DNA from: Fuchsiella alkaliacetigena
Lineage (GTDB): Bacteria; Bacillota; Halanaerobiia; Halobacteroidales; Acetohalobiaceae
NCBI RefSeq assembly: GCF_023227765.1
Contig: NZ_JALKBZ010000018.1
Coordinates: forward strand, 1-51,077
DNA length: 51,077 bases
Reading direction: 5' to 3'
In this document: positions 1 through 7,714 of the stretch, piece after piece
Layout of the letters: each line of letters opens with the position of its first letter
Position numbering within the stretch: position 1 is the first letter of the stretch
Made by a program: the position numbers and the translations under genes
The notes under the pieces: model-generated
What the model was told of the DNA's origin: nothing
Seen by the model: only the letters and a program-made list of their open reading frames with translations
Database searches by the model: none

Positions 1-29
1 CCTTTTTGCTTTTAATTATAGCATCTTAA

Positions 30-551
30 AGGGAAGAAATTAAATCTATTTTAGAGTTCTTTCTTGCGATTGCCCTGTTTCAAAGCCCTATTTTGTTGAC
101 AACTTCAGTTTTGAAGAATGTTACTTATCCGCTGAAAATTAGAAACAAAGAGATTGATTATCAGAGGATAGATGGGTTATTAACTAAGTTAGGTATGGAA
201 AAGTTTAAAGAACAGCGGGCCGATAAGCTTTCAGGCGGAGAAGCACAGCGAGTTTCTTTAGCTAGGTCTTTAGTTTCCAAGCCTTTAGTTCTTTTACTTG
301 ATGAACCTACTTCCAATCTAGATCCAGGTAATATTGAGATTATTGAGAATATGATCTTGGATTATATGGAAGAAGAAGATAATACTGCTATAATGGTAAC
401 TCATAATCTATTTCAGGCTAAAAGATTAGCTGATAGAGTAGGATTACTACATCAGGGTGAATTAATAGAGGTCAATGAGAAGGAGAAATTTTTCGATAAT
501 CCTGACCATAATATTACTAAGGAGTATTTAACAGGTGAATTAGTATATTAG
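30..551 (+). pseudogene. 5'-truncated ABC transporter ATP-binding protein
   Basis: This is the C-terminal two thirds of an ABC ATPase, probably of a tungstate- or phosphate-type importer. The open frame holds a Q-loop-like segment (LFQSPILL), the signature LSGGEAQRVSLARSL, a Walker B (VLLLDEPTSNLD) and the H-loop (VTHN). No Walker A is present. An in-frame TAA at 27-29 closes the frame, and the codons before it read a short hydrophobic run that could be the tail of a permease. A TTG at 93 could start a 152-residue product, but that would be unable to bind ATP normally. I read it as a deletion remnant next to the mod genes; a sequence error at the window edge is possible. Confidence 0.65.
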
Positions 552-626
552 CTTTAAATTTTTAGAACTGTTAATTCACCAAATCTTTATTCATAAAAGC
601 TTGACACAATCAAATCAACTTACTAA

Positions 627-655
627 TTGACAACTCATTTTTTATTAGCTATAAT
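627..655 (+). promoter_or_regulatory. sigma-A promoter of modABC
   Basis: TTGACA at 627-632 and TATAAT at 650-655 are separated by 17 bp, a perfect consensus. The transcript would start near 662, upstream of the riboswitch and its terminator. A second TTGACA at 601 has no partner at proper spacing. Confidence 0.85.
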
Positions 656-702
656 TGTAAATAAGTTCACTACTAAAACTTAATATTAAAGTCTTTTCAT
701 CT

Positions 703-806
703 TCGAATTAGGTTGCCTACGGTTATAAGAGCTAGGGTGGCTTAAATGCGATAGGGTATAATGGGAAATCATTATGCCTCCCGTTCACTTAGGAAAGGAG
801 ATGTTT
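703..806 (+). promoter_or_regulatory. Moco/Tuco-type riboswitch upstream of modA
   Basis: The 3' half has a hairpin capped by GAAA (758-775), GCCTCCC (776-782) and GGAAAGGAG (792-800), the same ordered blocks as at about 4026-4063 and 7921-7959. The 5' half has an additional short stem (CCTA 716-719 with TAGG 733-736) not obvious in the other two copies. Known family: the Moco RNA motif binds molybdenum or tungsten cofactor and controls transport and cofactor genes. A terminator hairpin follows at once (816-850), so control is probably transcriptional. Together with a promoter this fills the 340-bp gap before modA. Confidence 0.8.
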
Positions 807-815
807 TATCTTGCG

Positions 816-850
816 ATATCCCTTTTCTAATTGAGGGATATTTTTATTTT
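816..850 (+). terminator. Riboswitch expression-platform terminator
   Basis: ATATCCCT (816-823) pairs with AGGGATAT (834-841), followed by a T-rich tract. It lies between the riboswitch core and modA, so it is likely the regulated terminator. Confidence 0.8.
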
Positions 851-892
851 GTTGGCGATGATTTTTTAGTTCAGGAAGGGAGGGGATAGTCT

Positions 893-1687
893 ATGAACAA
901 GAAGAGAGCAATACAGAGCCTGATAGTGATACTAATATTAGTTTTGATTAGCTTAAGTAGTGCTTGTGATTTAGTTAATAATCAAGGAAATAAGTCGGCA
1001 GCAGAGAAAGAATTACATGTAGCTGCAGCTTCTGATTTAAGGTTTGCTTTTGAAGAGTTAGGTGAGCTATTTGAAAAAGAGAGGGGAGTAGAAGTAGTTT
1101 TTCAATTTGGTTCTTCGGGAAATCTAGCTCAACAGATTGCCAATGGAGCTCCCATTGATTTATTTGCCTCAGCTAATAAGGAGTTTGTAGATAGATTAAT
1201 TGAGAGTGATGATATTATTGAGGAAACAAAATCACTTTATGCTATTGGAAGAATTGTATTAGCTGTAAATAAAAACTATGATTTAAACTTAGAATCTTTG
1301 GAGGGCTTATTATCTCCAGAGATTAAAAGGATAGCTATTGCCAATCCTAGCCATGCTCCTTATGGCTTGGCAGCTAAAGAAGCTTTGGTAAGTAAAGGGC
1401 TATGGAAGCAACTTGAGGAGAGCTTAGTCTATGGAGAAAATATTAATCAGGCTATGCAGTTTGTACGAACAGCTAATGCTCCGGTAGGGATTATTGCCCT
1501 ATCTATTGCAGAAATGGACGAGCTGGAATATACTTTGATTGATGAAAAATATCATAATCCTTTAGAACAGATGTTAGGAGTTGTCAAGCATTCTGAGCAG
1601 CAGGAGTTGGCTCAGGAGTTTGCAGATTTTATAAATAGCACTCAGGGAAGAGAAGTTATGGAAGAGTATGGCTTTTACTTACCTTAG
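893..1687 (+). CDS. modA: Molybdate/tungstate ABC transporter substrate-binding lipoprotein
   Basis: This is the extracellular oxyanion-binding component of a molybdate (or tungstate) importer. The 264-residue protein begins with a lipoprotein signal ending in LSSAC, so it should be tethered to the outer membrane face by the lipidated Cys. The mature part opens with the family hallmark LHVAAASDL and contains FGSSGNLAQQI and GAPIDLFASA, which build the oxyanion pocket in ModA. The ATG has a GGGAGGGG ribosome site. It is followed closely by modB and modC as one operon, downstream of a Moco-type riboswitch, which would shut import when cofactor is plentiful. Molybdate and tungstate cannot be told apart from sequence alone; the neighbouring tungsten-type AOR makes tungstate plausible. 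Confidence 0.93.
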   Translation: MNKKRAIQSLIVILILVLISLSSACDLVNNQGNKSAAEKELHVAAASDLRFAFEELGELFEKERGVEVVFQFGSSGNLAQQIANGAPIDLFASANKEFVDRLIESDDIIEETKSLYAIGRIVLAVNKNYDLNLESLEGLLSPEIKRIAIANPSHAPYGLAAKEALVSKGLWKQLEESLVYGENINQAMQFVRTANAPVGIIALSIAEMDELEYTLIDEKYHNPLEQMLGVVKHSEQQELAQEFADFINSTQGREVMEEYGFYLP

Positions 1688-1700
1688 GGAGGTGTAAAGT

Positions 1701-2360
1701 TTGTATTGGTCGCCGATATATTTATCTGTTAAGATAGCTTTTTTTTCTACAGTAATTACTACTATAGTTGGCACTTTACTTGCTTGGTTGTTAGCACGAG
1801 GGGATTTTTGGGGTAAAGATATACTATCTTCTATAACTGTTTTACCAATGATTTTGCCTCCTACGGTATTGGGATACTATCTATTAACTTTTATGGGCAA
1901 AAATAGCTTTATTGGTCGCTTTCTAGAAGAGACCTTCAATATCAGCTTGGTTTTTACCTGGCAGGGAGCAGTGCTTGCTGCGGTGATAGTTTCTCTGCCC
2001 TTAATGATTAGGTCTGTGCAGTCCAGTATTGAAAGTGTAGATCAAAATTTAGAGAATGCAGCAAGGACTTTAGGTAAATCAGAGTTGAGTATATTTTTGA
2101 AAATTACTCTACCTTTATCTTGGAAAGGGATTGTTGTAGGTATAGTGCTTTCTTTTGCTAGGGCCCTAGGAGAGTTTGGGGCAACGTTGATGATTGCCGG
2201 AAATATTCCCGGTAAGACTCAGACCTTATCAATTGCTATCTATGATGCTGTTCAAGGGGGCAACTATCAGTTAGCAAACTTTCTAGTTATCTTGATCAGT
2301 ACTCTTAGTATCTTGAGCTTACTATTATTAAATAAATTTCTTGATATAGAAAAGTGGTGA
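1701..2360 (+). CDS. modB: Molybdate ABC transporter permease
   Basis: This is the membrane channel of the molybdate/tungstate importer. The 219-residue protein has about five hydrophobic segments and the EAA coupling loop (AARTLGKSELSIFLKITLP) that docks on the ATPase. The motif GEFGATLMIAGNIPGKTQT is typical of ModB. The start is TTG, chosen because AGGGAGGTG lies eight bases upstream and the next start would cut into the first membrane segment. It begins 13 bases after modA and ends about 24 bases before the likely modC start, so the three genes form a tight operon. Confidence 0.93.
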   Translation: MYWSPIYLSVKIAFFSTVITTIVGTLLAWLLARGDFWGKDILSSITVLPMILPPTVLGYYLLTFMGKNSFIGRFLEETFNISLVFTWQGAVLAAVIVSLPLMIRSVQSSIESVDQNLENAARTLGKSELSIFLKITLPLSWKGIVVGIVLSFARALGEFGATLMIAGNIPGKTQTLSIAIYDAVQGGNYQLANFLVILISTLSILSLLLLNKFLDIEKW

Positions 2361-2384
2361 AATTAATCTGTAGTGGGTGATATT

Positions 2385-3464
2385 ATGTTAAAGGTTGATG
2401 TAGAAAAAAACTTTAATAATTTTGAGTTGAGAGTAAAATTTGAAGTTGAAAATGAAATATTAGTTCTCTTCGGGCCCAGTGGAAGTGGAAAAAGTACTAC
2501 TTTAAAGCTGATAGCAGGTTTAGAAGAACCAGATCGAGGTTCAATAGTTAATCAAAAAGTTCAATTTTTTAAGCGATCTACTAAAGCTAATTTAGCGATT
2601 AACAAACGAAATATTGGCTATGTATTTCAGGACTATAGCCTTTTTCCTCATATGACTGTTTTTGAAAATATCGCTTTTGGTATTAGAGGGAGGGGTTTAG
2701 ATAAGTTAGAGGTCAAAAGAAAGGTCAATAATCTATTGACTAATCTTAGACTAGAAGGACTAAGCAATAATTATCCATCTGAACTATCCGGAGGACAGCA
2801 GCAGAGAGTAGCTATTGCTAGGGCTTTGATTATAGAACCGGAGATTTTATTAATGGATGAACCCTTTTCGGCTCTGGATACCTTAGTTCGGGAAAAATTA
2901 CGACAGGACTTATTGAGGGTTCATAGAGAATACCAGATACCTGTTATCTATGTTACCCATAATTTAACAGATGTCTTTGTGTTGGCCGATCAGGTGGCTG
3001 TCTATAATCAAGGTAGAATAGAGCAGTTAGGAAGCAAAGAAGAGATTTTTTATAGACCCCGGACTAGGGATGTAGCACGATTTGTGGAAAGTAAGAATAT
3101 CTTTGATTTAGTGGTGGAAGAAGTTGATGGTAAATTTAAGTTAAAAAATGAGAACTTAACACTGTTTGCTGAAAGTAAAAAAGAGTTGAGTATGGGGCAG
3201 GAAGTGGTGGCCATAATCAGGCCGGAGTTTATAGAACTAGTAACTGCTGAAGATGAGAAAGCAAGAGCTAGTGAGAACTTATATTCGGGGGTTTTGCACA
3301 AGAAGTTAGCTAAAGGTGCTATAACTAGGTTATTTGTTAATCAATTTAGTCAGCAAGGTTTTGATATATTAATAGATGTCTTAACAACTAGGGCCCGAGA
3401 TTTAAATTATGGTTCTGAGCTTAAGTTTAAGATTCCGCCAGCAAAGGTTCACTTAATAGTTTAG
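2385..3464 (+). CDS. modC: Molybdate ABC transporter ATP-binding protein
   Basis: This is the energising subunit of the importer. It shows Walker A GPSGSGKST, the Q-loop FQDYSLFPHMT, signature LSGGQQQRVAIARAL, Walker B ILLMDEPFSALD and switch histidine VTHN. The last 70 residues resemble a MOP/TOBE domain, which in ModC binds oxyanion and can inhibit transport. A GTG four codons upstream (2373) is in frame, but the ATG at 2385 has a better-spaced GTGGGTG ribosome site and gives the usual ModC beginning (MLKVDVEKNF). The neighbouring genes are modB and a ModE-type regulator. Confidence 0.93.
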   Translation: MLKVDVEKNFNNFELRVKFEVENEILVLFGPSGSGKSTTLKLIAGLEEPDRGSIVNQKVQFFKRSTKANLAINKRNIGYVFQDYSLFPHMTVFENIAFGIRGRGLDKLEVKRKVNNLLTNLRLEGLSNNYPSELSGGQQQRVAIARALIIEPEILLMDEPFSALDTLVREKLRQDLLRVHREYQIPVIYVTHNLTDVFVLADQVAVYNQGRIEQLGSKEEIFYRPRTRDVARFVESKNIFDLVVEEVDGKFKLKNENLTLFAESKKELSMGQEVVAIIRPEFIELVTAEDEKARASENLYSGVLHKKLAKGAITRLFVNQFSQQGFDILIDVLTTRARDLNYGSELKFKIPPAKVHLIV

Positions 3465-3479
3465 CCTAGGAGTGGTTTT

Positions 3480-3818
3480 TTGATGAAGTTAAATTATAAG
3501 TTGTGGTTAGAGAATGAGGAAGGAGAACTAGTGATGGGCCAAGGGCTGTTGAGTATGTTGGAGCTTATCGATAAGACAGGCTCTATTAGCCAGACGGCTC
3601 AGCAACTAGATATGTCTTACCGAGCTGCCTGGGGTAAGTTGAACCTGGTAGAAAAAAGACTAGGTTTAAAACTAACTAAAAGAAAATCTGGAGGAAAAGG
3701 AGGGGGCGGCAGCATCCTAACTAAAGAAGGGAAGGATCTTTTGTTAAAGTTTAAAAAGTTTGATAAAAGAGTTCAAAAGGAGTTAGAGTTTCTTTTTATA
3801 GATTACTTTGACAAATAG
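3480..3818 (+). CDS. ModE-type winged-helix regulator (DNA-binding domain only)
   Basis: The 112-residue protein matches the N-terminal LysR-like winged helix of ModE: GSISQTAQQLDMSYRAAWGKL is the helix-turn-helix and a Gly-rich wing (RKSGGKGGGGSILT) follows. The C-terminal molybdate-binding MOP domains of full ModE are absent, so the protein cannot sense molybdate in the classical way. It may bind DNA constitutively, pair with ModC's TOBE domain, or sense something else. Tandem starts TTG (3480) and ATG (3483) sit after AGGAGTGG. It is the last gene of the mod operon; an A+T-rich hairpin at 3844-3868 may terminate it. Confidence 0.85.
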   Translation: MMKLNYKLWLENEEGELVMGQGLLSMLELIDKTGSISQTAQQLDMSYRAAWGKLNLVEKRLGLKLTKRKSGGKGGGGSILTKEGKDLLLKFKKFDKRVQKELEFLFIDYFDK

Positions 3819-3843
3819 ACAGCAAGGTATTGATTTAATAGTC

Positions 3844-3868
3844 ACTAATTCAAGAATTTTGAATTAGT
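3844..3868 (+). terminator. Probable terminator after the modE-like gene
   Basis: ACTAATTCA (3844-3852) pairs perfectly with TGAATTAGT (3860-3868), followed by a short T-rich run. It is AT-only and weak, but it separates the mod operon from the next promoter. Confidence 0.5.
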
Positions 3869-3889
3869 TTAATAGTATAACTTTAGTGA

Positions 3890-3918
3890 TTGACAAATTA
3901 ACAACGGTTTGGTACCAT
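3890..3918 (+). promoter_or_regulatory. sigma-A promoter for the riboswitch-leader-activator transcript
   Basis: TTGACA at 3890-3895 and TACCAT at 3913-3918 are 17 bp apart. The transcript would contain the second riboswitch, the leader ORF and the sigma-54 activator. Confidence 0.65.
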
Positions 3919-3960
3919 TAATTAACAGGTTATCTAGTCAGCTTAAGACTTGCTATTACT

Positions 3961-4066
3961 GATTCGCTTCCGAATATTTTTTTCTAAGGAAGAACTTATT
4001 CTATGAAGAAAATATCATTGGGTTTTTAGAGAAATCTAATAGCCTCCCGTGTTTGGAAAGGAGCAC
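3961..4066 (+). promoter_or_regulatory. Moco/Tuco-type riboswitch upstream of the sigma-54 activator
   Basis: CTTCC (3967-3971) can pair with GGAAG (3988-3992). A GAAA-capped hairpin (4026-4039), GCCTCCC (4042-4048) and GGAAAGGAG (4055-4063) follow in the same order as in the other two copies. The 3' half, including the downstream AATAAGGAGG ribosome site, closely resembles the copy before AOR. There is no terminator here, so control is likely at translation. The extra stem of the modA copy is not seen, which would fit the tungsten-associated Tuco variant; that subdivision is inference. Confidence 0.78.
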
Positions 4067-4091
4067 ATAATAAAATAAGGAGGGATTATTA

Positions 4092-4172
4092 ATGGGCAAG
4101 TTATTAATAAAAGTAGTGTCTTTTTGTTCAAGTGTCTATCTTCTTTCCATTGACTGGAAAGGAGTGATATAG
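4092..4172 (+). CDS. 26-residue leader ORF
   Basis: This short ORF runs from an ATG with a near-ideal ribosome site (AAGGAGGG, 4077-4084, seven bases upstream) to a TAG at 4170-4172, two bases before the activator's ATG. It begins MGKLLIKVVSFCSS and ends WKGVI, with no recognised homology. Its ribosome site occupies the same place relative to the riboswitch as the AOR ribosome site in the third copy, which argues that it is translated. Its final codons run through the hairpin that buries the activator's ribosome site, so its translation could open that hairpin. It is unannotated in kind and could be a coincidence, but the layout is that of a coupling leader peptide. Confidence 0.5.
   Translation: MGKLLIKVVSFCSSVYLLSIDWKGVI
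4141..4163 (+). promoter_or_regulatory. Hairpin sequestering the activator ribosome binding site
   Basis: TTCTTTCCA (4141-4149) pairs over nine positions (one G-T) with TGGAAAGGA (4155-4163) around a five-base loop. The 3' arm contains most of the ribosome site GGAAAGGAG for the ATG at 4175. The hairpin lies inside the last codons of the leader ORF. Confidence 0.6.
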
Positions 4173-4174
4173 AT

Positions 4175-6103
4175 ATGAGTAAGGATTTAGTTAAAATGAA
4201 TAAGGCCTGGGAGGATTATGTTGATAGTGGCCATCTAAACTATAATATAGATTCAAAGATTGAAAAGTCATGGAATAGGTGTAGAGAATATAAAGTAGAT
4301 CCTTTAGAGATGGTAGAAACACCGGTTTTAAAGCAGGGTAGTTTAAAAGAACGCTTGACTAAATCAGAAAAGTTAATTAGAATAGCAAGTCCAATTATGG
4401 AAGATTTATATCGGACGGCTAAAGGCTCTAATCTTTTGGTTCTTTTAACCGATTGTGAAGGATATATTTTAAAGAGCATCGGTAATGAGGATTTTGGCAA
4501 AGAGGCCAAAGATGTTCACTTAATTGAGGGCGCCAATTGGAATGAGAGGATTCAGGGCACTAATGCTATTGGTACAGCTATAGAAGAAGAGAGCTCATTA
4601 AATGTCTATGCTAGCGAACACTTCGTTAGCCAGAACCATCTGTTAACCTGCTCGGCTGCTCCGATCTTTTCTTCAGAAGGAGACTTAATGGGGGTGCTAG
4701 ATATTTCTAGAAACTATCAGACACCCCATATACATACTCTAGGAATCGTAGAAGTTGCTGCTCAATTAATTCAAAAACAGATCTTAGTAATGGATCTCCA
4801 AGATAACTTAGCTGTTTCTAAAAAGAAAGAAGAGTTATTTCTAAACTTAGTCTCTGATGGACTGATTACTCTAGATAAAAAAGGAGTAATTACCCAGGTA
4901 AATCAAAAGGGTGGACAGATTCTGGGTTACTCTGCTAGAGACTGCATAGGTAAGAGAATAGATGAATTCTTTACAGAGCATAACTCTATCCCATTACAAG
5001 ATATCTCAGGGGAAGGCTTCTATAGAAGAAATGCTAATAGATTACCTGGAAAAGACTGTCATATCATCTCTAATGATAGCGAGGTTACCGATTTAGTAAT
5101 TAGAATTGACTCTTCCCAAAATATTGGTGCTAAACAGATTGAAAACGATAGAACGGATTATTCCTTTGCGGATATAATAGGTGAAAGTGAAGCTATAAAT
5201 GAAGCTATAGAGTTGGCTATGAAAGTAGCTGTTAATGATTCTACAATCTTATTGACTGGTGAGAGTGGTACTGGCAAAGAACTCTTTGCTCAGGCTATAC
5301 ATAATAAGAGTTTTCGGGAAGAAGAAAGCTTCGTAACAGTTAACTGTGGAGCCTTACCTAAAGATTTAATCGAAAGCGAATTATTTGGTTATCAAGAAGG
5401 AGCCTTTACTGGGGCTAGGCAAGGAGGTAAGCCTGGTAAGTTCCAGGTGGCCAATGGAGGTACTCTCTTTCTTGATGAGATCGGCGAACTACCTTTAAGC
5501 TCTCAAGTTAAGCTACTAAGAGCTTTGCAGGAGAGAAAGATCTCTCCTTTAGGTAGTAATGAGGTAGTACCTGTTGATGTACGAGTAATTGCTGCTACTA
5601 ATAAAGACTTGAATAGCATGGTTGAAGAGCATAAATTTAGAGAGGATCTCTATTATCGTTTAAATGTAATTCAGATCGAAATCCCCCCTCTCAAAGAACG
5701 GGGGACAGATATTTTAATTTTGGCTAAGTACTTACTTAAGAAGTTAGGGAAAGTTTTTGGTGAAAAGAGGGTGATGCTATCTGAAGAGGTCAAAGACTTA
5801 TTAATGGCTTATCACTGGCCTGGTAATGTGAGGGAGCTAGAAAATATAATAGAGAGAATTTTGAACTTAGTAGAGAGTGAAGTAGTTAAAGTTGAAGACT
5901 TACCAGACTATATAGTTAATCAGCAAGAACTTCCTGAGTATGAAAAGAATAATGAAGTAGCATCTTTGAAAGAAGCTGAAGCCAAGGCAATCAAGGACGC
6001 TCTGGAACATTTTGATGGAAATGTAACTCGAACAGCTGAACACTTACAGATAGCTAGAAATACTCTATACCGCAAAATTAAGGAATATAATATTGAAAAT
6101 TAG
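4175..6103 (+). CDS. Sigma-54-dependent enhancer-binding activator (AcoR/Fis type)
   Basis: The 642-residue cytoplasmic protein activates sigma-54 RNA polymerase. Order of parts: an N-terminal sensor with a GAF domain (about 60-210), a PAS-like segment (about 220-300), an AAA+ domain with Walker A GESGTGKE, the sigma-54 contact loop GAFTGA and Walker B GGTLFLDEIGELP, then a Fis-type helix-turn-helix (NVTRTAEHLQIARNTLYRKI). It is AcoR-like; such proteins switch on alcohol, acetoin or aldehyde metabolism. A -24/-12 promoter lies 290 bp downstream before the alcohol dehydrogenase, its most likely target. Expression appears doubly gated by an upstream riboswitch and by a leader ORF with an RBS-masking hairpin. 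The ligand is unknown; aldehyde or alcohol is a guess from the neighbours. Confidence 0.9.
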   Translation: MSKDLVKMNKAWEDYVDSGHLNYNIDSKIEKSWNRCREYKVDPLEMVETPVLKQGSLKERLTKSEKLIRIASPIMEDLYRTAKGSNLLVLLTDCEGYILKSIGNEDFGKEAKDVHLIEGANWNERIQGTNAIGTAIEEESSLNVYASEHFVSQNHLLTCSAAPIFSSEGDLMGVLDISRNYQTPHIHTLGIVEVAAQLIQKQILVMDLQDNLAVSKKKEELFLNLVSDGLITLDKKGVITQVNQKGGQILGYSARDCIGKRIDEFFTEHNSIPLQDISGEGFYRRNANRLPGKDCHIISNDSEVTDLVIRIDSSQNIGAKQIENDRTDYSFADIIGESEAINEAIELAMKVAVNDSTILLTGESGTGKELFAQAIHNKSFREEESFVTVNCGALPKDLIESELFGYQEGAFTGARQGGKPGKFQVANGGTLFLDEIGELPLSSQVKLLRALQERKISPLGSNEVVPVDVRVIAATNKDLNSMVEEHKFREDLYYRLNVIQIEIPPLKERGTDILILAKYLLKKLGKVFGEKRVMLSEEVKDLLMAYHWPGNVRELENIIERILNLVESEVVKVEDLPDYIVNQQELPEYEKNNEVASLKEAEAKAIKDALEHFDGNVTRTAEHLQIARNTLYRKIKEYNIEN

Positions 6104-6117
6104 CGCTTTGATAGTTT

Positions 6118-6156
6118 AGTGTTCAATTTTATGATAATGTTCTAAAATTGAACACT
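6118..6156 (+). terminator. 14-bp perfect inverted repeat after the activator
   Basis: AGTGTTCAATTTTA (6118-6131) and TAAAATTGAACACT (6143-6156) form a perfect stem around an 11-base loop. It probably terminates the activator transcript, but the T tract is poor, so an operator or activator-binding role 240-280 bp upstream of the sigma-54 promoter is an alternative. Confidence 0.55.
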
Positions 6157-6394
6157 TTGTGATCCCGCCTTTTATTTATAGGCAGTAGAGCAAAAAATTA
6201 TTATTCAGTGTACCAAAATGTAACGCTCAGAACACAACTACTTATCTTTTTAATTGAAATTGATTGAATTTACTAAAAAATCTATAAACTCGGAAGTTAA
6301 ATATATCTACAAAAGCAATAAATTTCTTAATATTCTTCTTTAATCTATGTTTTTTTGCAAAATTTCAAATAAAAAATAACTTTAATGAGGCTGT

Positions 6395-6410
6395 TGGCAT
6401 ATATATTGCA
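6395..6410 (+). promoter_or_regulatory. sigma-54 (-24/-12) promoter of the alcohol dehydrogenase
   Basis: TGGCAT at 6395-6400 and TTGCA at 6406-6410 match the TGGCAC-N5-TTGCA consensus with the exact 12-bp GG-to-GC step. The gene for a sigma-54 activator lies directly upstream. A possible activator site (TGT...ACA half-sites at about 6209-6236) lies at the usual distance of 160-190 bp, but it is not a clean palindrome. Confidence 0.8.
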
Positions 6411-6444
6411 TTTAATATTTAGTGAAAAGGCAAATTGATTATTA

Positions 6445-6495
6445 AACTCGGATCCGGTAAACAACTTACTTAAGCTTGCTTGCCGAATTGGAGTT
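6445..6495 (+). other. Structured 5' leader of the alcohol dehydrogenase mRNA
   Basis: AACTC (6445-6449) can pair with GAGTT (6491-6495), with further GC-rich pairing inside. From the sigma-54 start near 6421 the mRNA would have a leader of about 100 bases. Apart from this, the inverted repeat and the promoter, I see nothing else in the 418-bp gap 6104-6521. Confidence 0.35.
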
Positions 6496-6521
6496 AAATA
6501 ACAAAAAGGAGGAGTTAAATT

Positions 6522-7682
6522 ATGTATGGATTTTTTATGCCAACGGTTAATTTGATGGGCGAGGATTCGGTTAAGGAAATTGGAGAGCAGATTAAGACTT
6601 TGGGCAAGGAAAAGGCTTTAGTTGTAACTGATGAGGTATTGGTGGAAATAGGTATTGTAGGTGATGTAGTAGGTGATGTAGTAGGCTATATTGAAGATGC
6701 AGGTATTGAAGCGGTAGTTTTTGATGGTGTACAACCTAATCCTACTGTAACTAATGTAGAAGATGGTTTAGCCCTTTTAGAAGAGGAAGACTGTGACGTA
6801 GTAGTTTCTTTAGGTGGAGGTAGTCCGCATGACTGTGCTAAGGGAATTGCCTTGGTAGCTACTAATGGCGGCTCCATTAAAGATTATGAAGGTGTTGATC
6901 AATCTAGTGAGCCGATGATGCCTTTGGTAGCTGTAAATACTACAGCAGGTACAGCTAGTGAGATGACTCGTTTCTGTATTATTACTGATGAAGAGCGACA
7001 TATTAAGATGGCTATTGTAGATTGGAGAGTTACTCCAAATGTATCTATTAATGATCCGGTCTTAATGATGAAGAAACCTCCAGCTTTGACAGCAGCTACA
7101 GGAATGGATGCTTTAACTCACGCGGTTGAGGCTTATATGTCTACAATTGCTACTCCGGTTACTGACTCAGCAGCTTTAATGGCTATTGAGTTAATCGCAA
7201 ATAACTTACGGAATGCTGTAGCTAATGGTGATAATTTTGAAGCTAGAGATAATATGGCTTATGCTCAGTTTTTGGCTGGAATGGCCTTTAATAATGCTTC
7301 CTTAGGCTTTGTACACGGCATGGCCCATCAATTAGGTGGATTTTATGATTTACCACACGGTGTTTGTAATGCGATCTTGTTACCGCATGTAACAGAGTAT
7401 AACTTGATTTCTAATCCACAACGAGTAGCTGATATTGCTGAAGCTATGGGAGAAAATATTGAAGGCTTATCTACTAGAGATGCTGCAGATAAAGGTATTG
7501 AGGCTATCTTTAAACTGTCTACTGATATCGGTATTCCGGAGAAATTAAGTGATATAGAAGGAGTTAAGGAAGAAGACTTCCCTACTCTAGCGGAAAATGC
7601 TTTGGCAGATGCTTGTAGTGCGACTAATCCAAGATGTGCTACTAAAGAACAGGTAATCGGTATCTTTGAAGCAGCATTTTAA
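6522..7682 (+). CDS. Iron-containing alcohol dehydrogenase
   Basis: The 386-residue cytoplasmic enzyme is a group III (Fe-type) NAD(P)-dependent alcohol dehydrogenase that interconverts alcohols and aldehydes. The nucleotide loop is GGGSPHD (98-104). The metal ligands by family alignment are D196 and H200 (GMDALTHAVEAY), H265 (FVHGMAHQLGG) and H279 (DLPHGVCNA). Length is normal except for a four-residue insertion in the N-terminal domain (GDVVGDVVG, about 47-55) made by a 12-bp tandem duplication. The ATG follows AAAAAGGAGG. It has its own sigma-54 promoter and sits between a sigma-54 activator and AOR, suggesting paired alcohol/aldehyde/acid interconversion. The substrate cannot be named from sequence. 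Confidence 0.93.
   Translation: MYGFFMPTVNLMGEDSVKEIGEQIKTLGKEKALVVTDEVLVEIGIVGDVVGDVVGYIEDAGIEAVVFDGVQPNPTVTNVEDGLALLEEEDCDVVVSLGGGSPHDCAKGIALVATNGGSIKDYEGVDQSSEPMMPLVAVNTTAGTASEMTRFCIITDEERHIKMAIVDWRVTPNVSINDPVLMMKKPPALTAATGMDALTHAVEAYMSTIATPVTDSAALMAIELIANNLRNAVANGDNFEARDNMAYAQFLAGMAFNNASLGFVHGMAHQLGGFYDLPHGVCNAILLPHVTEYNLISNPQRVADIAEAMGENIEGLSTRDAADKGIEAIFKLSTDIGIPEKLSDIEGVKEEDFPTLAENALADACSATNPRCATKEQVIGIFEAAF
6657..6685 (+). repeat. 12-bp in-frame tandem duplication in the adh gene
   Basis: GTAGGTGATGTA occurs at 6657-6668 and again at 6669-6680, followed by a partial third unit. It adds GDVV to the dehydrogenase without breaking the frame. Confidence 0.85.
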
Positions 7683-7714
7683 TAGGTTAATAAACTCATA
7701 AATAAATTAGAGCT

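Noticed and set aside
6209-6240. Defined activator binding site (TGT...ACA) upstream of the sigma-54 promoter
   Set aside because: Half-sites are present at a suitable distance but do not form a clean palindrome, so I list it only as a possibility.
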